Shown piece after piece: positions 28,001-40,700 of a DNA stretch of 64,000 bases; the stretch's first letter is position 1; every line of letters begins with the position of its first letter. The notes under the pieces are model-generated. The model had not been told where the DNA came from. It saw only the letters and a list, made by a program, of their open reading frames with translations, and did not search any database. Location: NCBI GenBank assembly GCA_026874595.1, contig CM049306.1, positions 102,809,142 through 102,873,141 on the forward strand. Direction: 5' to 3'. The position numbers and the translations under genes were made by a program. This DNA is from Sipunculus nudus. Lineage: Eukaryota; Annelida; Sipuncula; Golfingiida; Sipunculidae.

Positions 28001-31000
28001 TGTAAGTTCATTGTTATATTTCTAAAGCATATAACCACAAATGTATTCTTAGGCTTATTATGTCACCAGCTGTACTTTTAAAGTATCAGTCCTTCAGTCT
28101 CAGTTGAGGCTTTTATCCTGAACTTTATCAAGAAGTCCTTAAGGTTTGATAGGCATCTGCTGTTTGTTGAGGTTAAGTCCTTCATATTACTATATTTCCT
28201 TTTGTTGAGGGTTGAAGTCTCTATCTTTATTTATTGGTTGTAACAGCTGGGTATGGGCCTACTGAGGCTTGGCTTCCTGACGATCTACCTGTCAGATCCT
28301 CTAACTCGTGGTTTCACTACTGGGGCTGCCATGCATGTCTTCACCAGCCAGGTCAAGCACATCTTTGGACTGAATGTTGCCAGGTTCAGTGGTCCTTTCA
28401 AGCTGATCTATGTAAGTGTGACAAGGAATCTCACTGTTAGGAGCATAGCCTCATACATTTATTTAAATATTTCATATTAATATGATATATATTAATTCTC
28501 TGAACAACTTATAGTGTATACAAATTACTGTACACTATAAACTATACTATATTAAACTTTCCTTAATAATTGGCTATTCTATATTGCCAAGGTGTTATGG
28601 CAGATATTATTAATTATTTTTTACAAAATTTCAAGTTACTGGGCAATTAAGTGAATATATCTTTCAGTTGCTTTATAATAAAAGCATATAACTTCAATAA
28701 GTGTTCATGGTGGAATAGAGTATCATGTGCTACTTCCATTAAAACTAAATTACATATTTATGTCACAAATGTTGTGAGATAGGTATAATATACATACACT
28801 GAAATACTGATAGGTCTCCCAGATGCTGTAAGTATCAGTGTGTGATTGCTGTGGTGTTAAGCATTGAATCTGTAAGCCCATTAGTACTGTTTATGGTCAG
28901 AAAATTGACAGGGAGGCTGCAGATGGGATTAGGGGACAAGTCTATTGATTTCCACAGAAAATTAATGTTCTCGACACAGACACTATCTCAGTAATATCCT
29001 CTTGGATCACTCTCCAGCCATGTACGGAGGCTGGACCTCTTTGTGGTTGGGGCAGTTTAAGGCTTAACTGATCAGTCCTGGGTATTGCCTGTCTGCTGTG
29101 AGTTGCTGCTCCACTGGTTACATTACACTGAGTCACTGACATCAGATGACCTGTTCTAATGCTGCGTGCAAATTACAAAGGCATCTCAGGTTCATCCATT
29201 ACATGGTATCCTGATTACCCACCTTGCAACAATACTGTCTCAATGAGGCCCTAACACTTGGCTAAGCTGCAGGAATTAGGCTATGGTTCTAGCACTGTTC
29301 CCTTGTTGATGGTCTTTCAATGATTTTTACGCAGGCAGAAATATGGAATACTTGATATATATATATATATATAATGTAACCGTACATACAAAAGCGTTCC
29401 TACTGGCCTTGCTAGTGAAGCTTATGACACTTGTGTATCATAGGTTCGGGTTTGAACCCACATTCGGGCCTGGTTTCTATTTTCACCCCACTGCCACCGT
29501 AACAGTGGCAGCGATGGGATCCTGGGAGTTGGTGTTGTGGCATGATGCCCCTCCCAGTTCACGTGTGTGACCCCCGGGTTGATTCCCATGTCTGGGGACA
29601 GAACGTTCTTGGAGAGGGGGTGAATGTTACCGTACACACAAAAGCGTTCCTACTGGCCTTGCTAGTGAAGCTTGCGTTATAAGCTTAGTGGTAGAACATT
29701 TGACTTGTGTGTCATAGGTCACGGGTTCGAACCCACATTCGAGCCTGGTTTCTATTTTCACCCGTTACATATATATACATATATATATATATATTTATAA
29801 CTAAATTATAGATTAATACATAAACACAGTAAAAACCTTGCCTTAAGACCACCTCAGTGTAGCCACCACCTAAAAAAAATGACCATATGTCCAGTCCTAA
29901 TTTTGTTTCGCTTTTAATATATAATTTGCTGTCAAATTTATGGTCCAAAGGTCAAGGTCACAGGGCCTATCCATTAACAAATTAGTTTATGGATGATAAA
30001 TCTGCTTTGGATAAACAGATTGGCTTCAAACTTGTTTATTAATGACCCACCACTTTAGTAAGAAACATTTTGATTTTCAGGGTCCAGAGGTCAAAGATGA
30101 AGGTCAAAGGAGCCACAGATTTAAAATGATTGTGAATCCACTGTAAATCAAATTTTTCATCCTTAACTTTCTATCTTACACACATGGCTTACTTGCCCAA
30201 AGTGGAGAAAATCTGTAGTTTTTGAGGTTATCTGGTCAGAGGTCAAGGACCCTGGACCAACTTTTTTTAAAAAGATTGTTACAATAATCTAAATGCTGCA
30301 AGTTCAAGGATAATAAGTTCTCAGATTTTTTGGTAACAAGTTCATTGGTTAAGGTCACAGGACAGTCATTCTGAAAAATTTCTTTAAAAATAATCTAATA
30401 GACGAATTCAGCTGACCATGGAGACCCCTGGTTATATTAACTTTCAGAAGCAAATGGTTATTAAAACTATGTTATTTCTGTCTTTATTTCAGTCGTACAT
30501 AGATATGTTTAGTAAGATAACACAGACTAACGTGGCTGCGCTCATCATCGCTGTGATATGTATGGTTCTTTTATACTTAACCAAAGAGTATATCAACCCT
30601 CACGTCAAGAGAAAAATCAGAATGCCAGTTCCTATTGAACTTCTTGTGGTGAGTGACATTGTATAGAAACTTCTTGTTTGTAAATCTATAGGCGATCCTC
30701 AGCTGTTATAAACTTTAAACTTATAAAACATTATGCAGTTATCTTGTTCTTTAAATGATTTTAGTATATAATCTTAGACTATGACTTACATGAAACTTGA
30801 TACTCTTTCACTTTTTTGGGGGATTAAAATGATTTTGTTTTAGACCTCATATGTTAAGAAATGTTGTAGTATTCTAGTTATATCATGATATTTTAAACTG
30901 TGACAAGCTATGCTCATATATTTTCTGTTAATATATTATATGTTAATAAAATATAAAAACTGCAGCCAGTTGAATAAAAAGAGCCTAGATGACATGTTTT

Positions 31001-31675
31001 TGAACAATATTGATCTCTACTAGCTATTATCGATTTTGCTTGATTCCTACAAACCTTTGAAAGTTTTTAAGGAGTTTATTGAAATAAACTTGAAATTGTC
31101 TGTATGCAAAGTCATGTGACCTCTCACATGATGAGTGAACCTTACAAAGTTACATTAAATATCTTTGTGTGATCATTATTTATCTACTGCAGTTGAAGCT
31201 TCAACCCTAACCCAAATAGTTATTTATGTATTAATCTAAACTTTCATTTTTCTTAAAATTTTTTTACACCTAAGATAAAGCTTAAAACTATTGCAGTGCA
31301 TTGTGGGCAATTAACCCAAAATATCTCACCTAGTAATTCTGTTGCTTGAAGTGCAGGAAAATTAACATATAATTGTGTGTATCTCTCTGAAAAAAAAGAA
31401 GGGGAGGGATATGCTGAAGAGAAATAAGAAGAGAAAGCTTCATTAATTTGTGCATTACTTACAGGTTGTCATAGCAACAATGATCTCATATGTTGCAAGA
31501 TTCCAAGAAAAATTCAACATCAAAGTGGTGGGAGCCATCCCCAGAGGGTAAGGAAGTTATATGAATCTGTGTAGGAATGTCAATGGAAATATTCGTTAAA
31601 ATGTATTCTGAAAATAAAATTCTGAAGTTCTATATTTTACTCATAATTTTTATCTTGTAGCTAGTTGCACATTAT

Positions 31676-31710
<35 letters not shown>

Positions 31711-34700
31711 GAAAATCACTACAGTCATGAATATAAGCAGGTGATGTAACATACATGAAATAGGTAAACAAGAGCTTAATTTCTTTGTACTTGATGAACA
31801 GCTTCAAGAACTAAAAAGAAATCAGACCAGAAAAAAAGTTATATTTCAGAATAATCAGCATAGTAATGCAAATTTTAAAAATATTGCTGTTACCCAGGAT
31901 ACCACCACCAAGACCACCACCCCCAGAATTATTAAGTGTAGTAGCAGGTGATGCGGTCGCCATGTCAATAGTTGCTTTTGCGATCTCAGTCTCTATGGCC
32001 AAACTATTTGCCCAGAAGCACAGCTATGAAGTGGATGCAAATCAGGTAAGTGATTAATTATCTTTGATTATTCATGACAACTATGGTGAAAGGTGAAGTA
32101 ATCCACAGAACAAAAGAAGAAATTAAAAAGAACATTGTTAAATTGTACTGAAATTTGTTATTATTTTGTAATGTGTGTCTGGTAGTTAATGTACTTCTGT
32201 CAGCTGGAAATTACTTGCTAAATCGAGTCAAAAGGTTGCTGTCTCATTCTGAAAAAAATAAAGAAAATCTATAATGGATATTCTGGTAATATACCATGAT
32301 AATGAATGTAAATAACTGGTACTTGCCAAAGTATTATGATAGGTTTGTTACAGGCATAGTGTAGCCTAACTTGGTACTTGTACTTAGTTGTTCCTGGTTG
32401 GTTTGCCTACCTTTGATCTAAGCCTGACAGTTCCAGGGTTGTCCTGGCCAGGTTCAGGGTTGTAGAAACAGAGTTTGATGTTAATATTGGTATTTGATCC
32501 ACTATAATATCATGATAATATTGAATCAAAATAATATTCTTAGACAGAGTTCATTATTAGATGACTAAAGGGCTGAGAAAAATCTGTAAAATGTTCCCAG
32601 TATGTATGTACACATAAACAGGGTTGTAACTCTCCTGAATATATTTTAAGTATTTATGTTGAGAACTGTGATCTTGGTGAAGTCATAGTCTTTTTATTCA
32701 TGCTGGTTGGTATGCCTTAGAAATTGTAATCTGTAAAAAAAGTTTAAATTCAGTTTCCATCTTTCTTGAATGGCAACTGAATGGTTCATGATGACTTTGC
32801 CAGTGACTGAGTTGGTGATATTTAATTGTACATCACTATCCTGTAACCATTGTTTACTCACAAATACACCATGTATTGGCTGTACAGGAGATGGTGGCAT
32901 ATGGCATCACCAACAGTGTCTCATCTTTCTTCAACTGCTTCGCATCAGCAGCCTCCCTGTCAAGGAGTCTGGTCCAGGAAGGAGCAGGAGGCAGGACACA
33001 GGTAAGTGCCTTCTCAAGCAGAAATGACAGCAGGTATACATGAATATGTTATATATTGGTAATGTGTGGGATTATTTCAGAATGTATAGACTTTAACTCA
33101 AAATTGAGAATACATTTCCTTAGTGGGACACATAGGCTAACCTCAGACTCTGACAACTAACAGAATAGAATTGAATAGTGGCTCTCACATGCTTAAGTTA
33201 GGGAAACCTTTTTGTAGTTTGCTGGATACTTACACATAACATGATCTGTCATAAAATTATCAAAATGTGTGAATGTATATTGAATTAACAGGTACATTTG
33301 GATTTCTGATTTGTTAGATTTGTTAAGCTTGATATTTGTCACTTGTGGTGTTTAATATATGACACTCTCAGGATGTGAGCATTTGTTTTGTAGCCATACA
33401 TTTCATCAAGTAGTTATATGTGTGTATGATATAGCTGAATGTGCACATTGTGTCCATCTATCAGGACTTGGGGTTGTTGGTGTTCATTATAAATTTTATC
33501 ACTACTTATACTTCCAAGTTCTGTAAAGGATACTGATATAAATTTCAAAACCTTCATATATATAATATGACATAGTACTGGCTGTGAATGGTTTCATTAT
33601 TTTGTGGACTGATTATTGTTAATATGTAGTTCCTCAGCCTGTTGTTTTTTTGTACTGATGATATAAAATATGTCATCTGTTCGTAGGTAGCTGGCTTGGT
33701 TTCCTGCAGTCTCATCCTTATTGTATTATTGGCAGTTGGGCCACTCTTCCAGCAACTTCCAAATGTAAGTATACACATCATATTTGTATGCAAACAACAG
33801 AGCTCTGTTATCAGTTTTAACATGATATTTCGTATCTTGAATTCTATATTGAAATACATGCGATTTAGTTATATGTATATATCACTGGAATAAAGACGGG
33901 AAGTTGACTGTATTTATGCTTGGTACTTTGCCCCTCCTCTGAAAAGGGAAACTATGATGTATTGAGTTCCAGTTTGTGTCTATCTATATATTGTCCCCCT
34001 GTGAATATTATGCAGCTCCAGTGTGGAGACACATTCCCTTTAAATTTAGTTAATCATTCTGTGGAATACCTTCTCAGACCTTGATTTTGGGTAGCTTTAT
34101 ATTTATAACATGAGCTAGCTTAATTTTGAGTGTTGTATGCCTGTTAGCATATGTAAAATGGCCACTGCATGTAGGAAGTGTAATAAAAATGTAATTATCT
34201 ATTATAACATATATATTCAGATTATTATTGTTTATATTATATTTATAAAGCACGCTTACAGATGATTCACAGTTAACCAGATTAGAAATATATTTAGTTC
34301 TGAACTCTTCCTGTAGGCGGTGCTGGCTGCTATTATCCTGGTAGCCCTGAAGGGCATGTTCCTGCAGCTCAAAGATCTCAAAAAACTCTGGTTTATCAAC
34401 AAGTATGACTTTGTAAGTATTCATTGTTCTTTCATATAAACTGTTTGTGTCCTGTATGAAGTCAGCATAGAATCACACTAATTTTAGTAATTTACACTGG
34501 AACCTTGTTATATGACCTTCACAGGAAAGGATATGGCTGACTCAGTGGCAGTGCTGTTACTGTTGAAAAACTTCTTTATATGTTCATATTAATTTTAGCT
34601 GAATCTTGAAGTAGTGAGTCTTACTATGATAGGCAAGCAGTCACGAAACTATCAACATTGGGGGACCAGGTGAGTAAAATTATTTAGAATTAAACATTAT

Positions 34701-37700
34701 GTATATGTAAATAATGTGTCAGGGGGAATATTGATAAAGACTTGACATATTTTTTGTCTGTTTCAGGCTGTGTGGTTGGTTGTGTATTTGTCTACAACTA
34801 TTTTGGATGTAGATTATGGCCTGATGATTGGCGTAGCATTTTCCTTGTTGACAGTTGTGTTTCGTACACAGCGACCATACACCTGTTTACTGGGCCGGGT
34901 TCCACATACAGATCTGTATAAAGATCAATCTGTTTATGATTCTGTAAGTACACTGTCATTGTGATTGCTCTACTATGCATCAAAATGAAATTCAAGCTAA
35001 AGGTCACAATTGCATCTTAAAAGGCAAATAAAACCTTTAAGATTGATGGCCACCAAAATCAGAAGCGAATTATTAATTCACAGAACATCTTTTAAACTGT
35101 TATAGCGAACTCCCTTCATGTGTTTATGCAGGAAAATCTATATTAACAAGTCTCTCACTATCATGTGCCCTCTGTCATCTGCTGGTCATTAGTTTTTATC
35201 TGGTGTCGTATAAGTGTAAAGTGTGTACTGGTAATATGTAATAAAATTATATTGTATAGTTCTTGTAAATTTGTGTAGTAAAACCAAAGTTTTTCAACTG
35301 ATCAATACATGACATTGTTTGTTAGACATTGTACCATGCCAGGAAGGTCTCCATGTTAATATATCTTATGACCATCCCTTTATCATTTCCAGGTAGGTAC
35401 CCTTGTAAATATGACATATGACCATCTTATATCATTTCCAGGCTCAAGAAGTTGCTGGCATCCAGATCTACCGCTTTGAGGCAGCTCTGTATTATGCCAA
35501 CCGGGACCACTTTATCAAAAAATTATTTAAAAAGTGTGGGCTTGATCCACGTAAACTTCAGATACAGCAAATGAAAATAGAAGCCAGGAGAAAGAAGGAG
35601 CAGCAGAACCAAGTCCGGAGGAGGCAGAAGGCTCAGAAAAAGGTACATAGCGGGATACTGTAATCAGTGAATACTAAATGTTATAAGATCAGAAGAACCT
35701 TGAAATTCCCTGCTGATACTGAAAACCATGTTCAGTCCTCTGTAAATATAATGATATAATGAGCTCACACTCAAACTTTGTTGCTTCACAGTCAAAAGCA
35801 TGAGCAGAAATGTAATTTCTGTTATTATGTCTTCCCTCACCCTCCAGGGGAGACGTTTTCAGTGCCGTTGTCAGTCCTCATCTGTAGGATATCTTGTGAA
35901 AGCAATAACTTTTGAAGGGCTGCATATTTTCCTCCAAAATTTAAAACATTGATTGTTCCTACTAAGTTCTCAAACAAGATCAAAACCTAGTGACCTTGAC
36001 CTTCATCTTCAAGGTCAAATCTGCAAAAATGTAAAATTTTGTGAAGCCCATAACTTTTGAAGTATTTCACATTTGTCCTCAAATTTGGCACATGGGTTGT
36101 TCCTGTAAAGTTCTCTGAGGAGTTTGAAAGTTGGTGACCTTCACAAATATCTTCAAGTTCAAATCGGCCAAATTATAGTTTTTGTCTTGTGAATAAGATA
36201 ATTTTTGAAGGGTTGCATATTTTCCTCTCGAATTTGAAAAACCTGGCATATGGAAAATATAGGGTCCAAAATAGACGTAACATTTCCAGGTGCATTTATA
36301 TATCGAGACAGCCTTTGTTTCAGAAAAATTAACCAGACTCACTATCCCTTCATTATAATATCCATTCTTCCTGCTACAGGAGGGGGCCCCTGTGGATGCA
36401 GACAATCACGCTGAGATAGAAGCCATGTACCCCATGCCTGTGGCTCCGATACACCACGTTATCATTGACTGTGCTACCATGGGCTTCATAGACTCCATGG
36501 GGGTCAACACGCTCAGTCAGGTAATAATCGCTGATGTATATCTTAGAATTAATCATAATATTGTTACAGAACCTTATATAAACAGATCAACACAAATTTT
36601 GTAATGGAGATAAATAAAATCAGATTCTGTAACACTAGGCAGCATGAAATATCTAGGGGAATAAATAAAGAAGTCAGTGGTTTTTTGTTAACAAATAACT
36701 AATTTATTCTTAAAACAACCCTAACAATACAATACACTAAATCAATACAATTATACAGTGAATCAGCGTTATAGCAACAAGTCAATATAATCACACATAA
36801 AGATAATGGTACAGTACCTTGATACCAACACCGTCACCACAATAAGTCCTTTGAATGTAAACTCTCGGAGAATGACAGTCCAGTGGAAAGTTCTAGCAAC
36901 AACACAGAAGTAAACTGAAGTCCAAATGTATAAAATCCAGGAGAAAGTTCTTGAAATTCTATAATTGCCGCATTCATCAGATAAGGTCCTGACACACGCT
37001 TCTGTGTCTGCTGGAATCTGCTCTGCTCTGCCCCCTGGTTCTAAAAAACAGCCCCTTTATATACCTTCACACCCCAAGCTGGGAATTTTCCACTTCTCGA
37101 ACAGTCTATAAGGACCATACTCAACAGTTAGCACGCGTTTCAGGAATTCTCTAGAAAGAACAGCGCTGTGTATCTTCACACACCAGGCCCATCACGTGAC
37201 CCACTACCAGGCGTGAAAAGCCAAGGCTCACATGACAACGAGAGTTCAACCAGTACGGATTAAACATAAAATGTAACAACAACACGAGTTACGCCTGTGT
37301 CACACAATAAAAAGAGCACCTGTAACAATATAAATAAATATAAAACACATCAAACAATCCTACTATGATAAGAGGATTTGAGGGTGGTCCCAAAAAGTGT
37401 TATTCTGCCCTAAATTTTGCCAATACAAGTGTCCTTATTACCAAATTCTCCCTGCACATAGATGCTCACCTAGTCACTGTCCTGGGAACACTTTCATGTA
37501 GCATCCTGGTGCCCTCTTCAACCCTTTATTCTTCCAGTATCTCAAAACCCTAATGGGCCTTCCATTTTACTTACAGTGATACACACTAAAACTGGGATGT
37601 CATAGATTACATGCCAATATTATTGGTATACCATAGTTGAAAAAATAACAGTACAGTCACAATTTTGACTTAATCCTTCCCTGTTCCAGATTATCAAAGA

Positions 37701-40700
37701 CTACGATGAGGTTGGAGTTACTGTGATGCTTGCCAGTTGTAAAGGTATGGTACATACTTCCTATGTCATATAAAGTATCTATTTAAAATAAAAAAAAGTG
37801 GTGTAAAAATGTTGCATGAATATATTATCTAGTCTATATTTTTCATTCATTTGTCAGCTATGGAGCTGCATGGTTTGCAAAATACCCAGTAGATCCTCGT
37901 TAAAAAGTTAATTTACAAATTATTATTTTATTGATATTAATCTATTCAACAAACCTTTATGTAAAATATGTATGCATAGTGGGTTTTGTCAACAATTATT
38001 TGACAAATTCTATTTACATTCATTTTATACAGCTGGGATCAGAGAGCAGTTGGAGGCTGCAGGATTCTTCCAGAAGATTGAGAGAGAACGTTTATATTTG
38101 TCCATCCATGATGCTGTACTGGCAGCACTGGAGAAGCACCCCACCTTGTTAGAACAGGTAAGCTGTCCTAGCCAGCCCCGTTACAAACTGTATGAGAAAA
38201 CACTTGAAACAGCTTGCTTAAGTCATGCTTCAAAGCTTTGCAATATTCAAAGGTGCCACACTGTGATTTCTGGATATTCCTTGTATTCTGTTTTTGTTAT
38301 CATATGGCTCTTTTTTATGTTGTACAGAAGTTATTTAAAAAAGTGACATCATAAAAAATATTCAAATTACAGAAATCAGGGTTCAATCTGGAATTCAGGA
38401 AAAACCTGAGAAATGAGTTTCCAATTTTCCAGTCATAAAAAAATTTGAAAAATTGAGAAAAGTGCCTCAGATCTGGAAACAAATCAGGAATTTGATTTAT
38501 CCTGAAGAGAAATTAGTCAGTTGGCTATATTTGTCCCATGTCAGGTGGATGATTGGCTTTTGTGGCTTTACAGTATTTTAGTCCCCCAAAAGTTCAGAAG
38601 TATCCTGAAATTTCCAAAATTCATCAGGGAAAAATAGGGGAATTAAGTTTTCAGGAAATTGATGGGAACCCTGAGAGATACATTTCTCTTCTCTGAAAAA
38701 GAATTTGCTTGGTCTGTGAACATTTATTCAAGGATAGTATTGTGTATTTTATTTATAATTTAATTAAATAAAAAATTAGTGAAATATATGAAATAGCTAC
38801 CTTTCTTGGGCCCATTAGTTTCATAACTGAGAATATTGAAACATGCTCAATATTTTCCTTCCTTCTTCTTTTAGAATACATAAAAATTCAATAAATGAAC
38901 TTATCTGGTAAATGTATATGAATTTTATCAACATCTAAACAATATTTTTTACAAAATGAAATATGGTGCTGATATATTTTACAATTGATTGACTTTAATT
39001 GAATTAATATTCACAACCTTTCAGCCAGATTTGTAAAACTCAGTAACTATGCAGTATACCCATGCAATATGCAGTATTCAAACTTTTTAAATGACACCTT
39101 TATAGTTGTTAATACAATCAATTGTTTTTTTTTTTATTTATTTTTACAACATATTTTCTATATTTTCTCTCCAGGGTCTGTACTTTTAGTCTTGTGCACA
39201 TGTTTATTTGAATATTTGATGCTTTTATTATGCTTGTTTGGACTTGCAGCATGCAGAATTCTGCTGCCTTCTGCTTTATACTCGTCGTGTAGTTTACCTG
39301 TCATTGTCATGCTGTGCTTCAGTGACTGGTTTCATGTTAATGTCATTATTTGCATGGTGTTGCTGTGTCAGATTTCAGATGATTGTGCCGCCAGGAAGGT
39401 AAGTTTCCTAGTTAGAATTCTGTGTTGTACTTTTCCTTGAGATGAACCCATTTTGTTCCTGTGTTTATTGCTTTCCTTCACACATCCTGAGGTATAAGAG
39501 ATATTCATAACCTGACTCATTTTCATGAACAATTTCCCCCCAGGTATCACAATGTATCACAGTGTAACCTTTAATAGGAAACATACATAGATGATTATTC
39601 TGAAAATATGATCATGAACAGATCAGGTTTCACAAACCCCATAACATATTAACCATTTTAGCTAAATGGCTTGGTCACTGTCGGTTCACATTAAATGCTG
39701 ATCTCATGTAGGTGTACAAATGTTCCAGGTTGTGAAATCTCTCTGAATCCCTAGCTGTAAGGGGAATGTTCAGTTGACTGTCCTTTTGTATGTGCATCCA
39801 TCTATGCACATACTGTGAATGCACTGTATTACATTTTTCTGGATGGATATAATTTTTTTAGCTCAGCTGACTGAAAGTCATCTGAGCTATAGCGATCACT
39901 CTTTGTCCGTTGTCCGTCTGTCCGTCTGTCCGTCCGTTAACCAGGCACAAATCGTAACCGCTGGACCTAGAACCTTGTAACTTGGGATTCTGAGAGGTCC
40001 ATAAAAAATCTCCTTGGAAACCAGAAATTAGGTCTCTGTTACCCATATCCTTCGAGCTATGTGGCCCCAAAGTACCCCCCAGAAAAGTAAAAAATTTCAT
40101 ACAAAAACTTCAATATCTCATTAACTACTTGACTGATGGTCATGATTTTTGGCATACATATTGATCATGAGATGTTACATCACTTCCTGCAGACTGGTGG
40201 CGCCACCTGTATTTTTCGATTTTTTACGAATTTTTTTCTCTATTTTTGAGACCTTTAAAAATGTGAACATCTGTTAACAAGGCACAAATCATAAAGACTG
40301 GACTTAGAATCTTAATTCTTGACACACTGAGAGGTCCATAAAAAATCTCCTTGGAAACCAGAAATTAAGTCTCTGTTACCCATATTCTCCGAGCTATGGG
40401 TCTCTGAAGTACCCCCCAGAATAATAAAAAATTTCATACAAAAACTTCAATATCTCATTAACTACATCACTGATGGTCTTCATTTTTGGCATACATATTG
40501 ATCATGAGATGTTTGATCAGTTCCTGCAGACTGGTGGCGCCACCTGTACTGTTTGATTTTTTACGATTTTTTCCTCCATTTTTGAGACCTTTGAGGATGC
40601 TGTCATCTGTTAGCGTGGCACAAATCGTAACGACTGGACCTAGAATCTTCATTTTCGACACACTGAGAGACCTATGAAAAGTCTTCATGGAAACCAGAAA

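Larger units (their letters stand above)
28412..30492 (+). other. Intron 4 of the SLC26 gene
   Basis: Holds the SINE-like duplicated block (29375-29766), a TA microsatellite near 29355, a MITE fragment (29823-29890) and a diverged 'aaggtcaaggtca' repeat (29930-30370). The part 28412-29340 shows no features. Confidence 0.55.

Noticed and set aside
29678-29750. Functional tRNA gene
   Set aside because: Boxes A and B are present, but the acceptor and anticodon stems do not pair; better read as a SINE.
37365-37553. Open frame between exons 13 and 14 as an extra SLC26 exon
   Set aside because: No compatible splice sites or phase, and exons 13 and 14 already join to give continuous STAS sequence.
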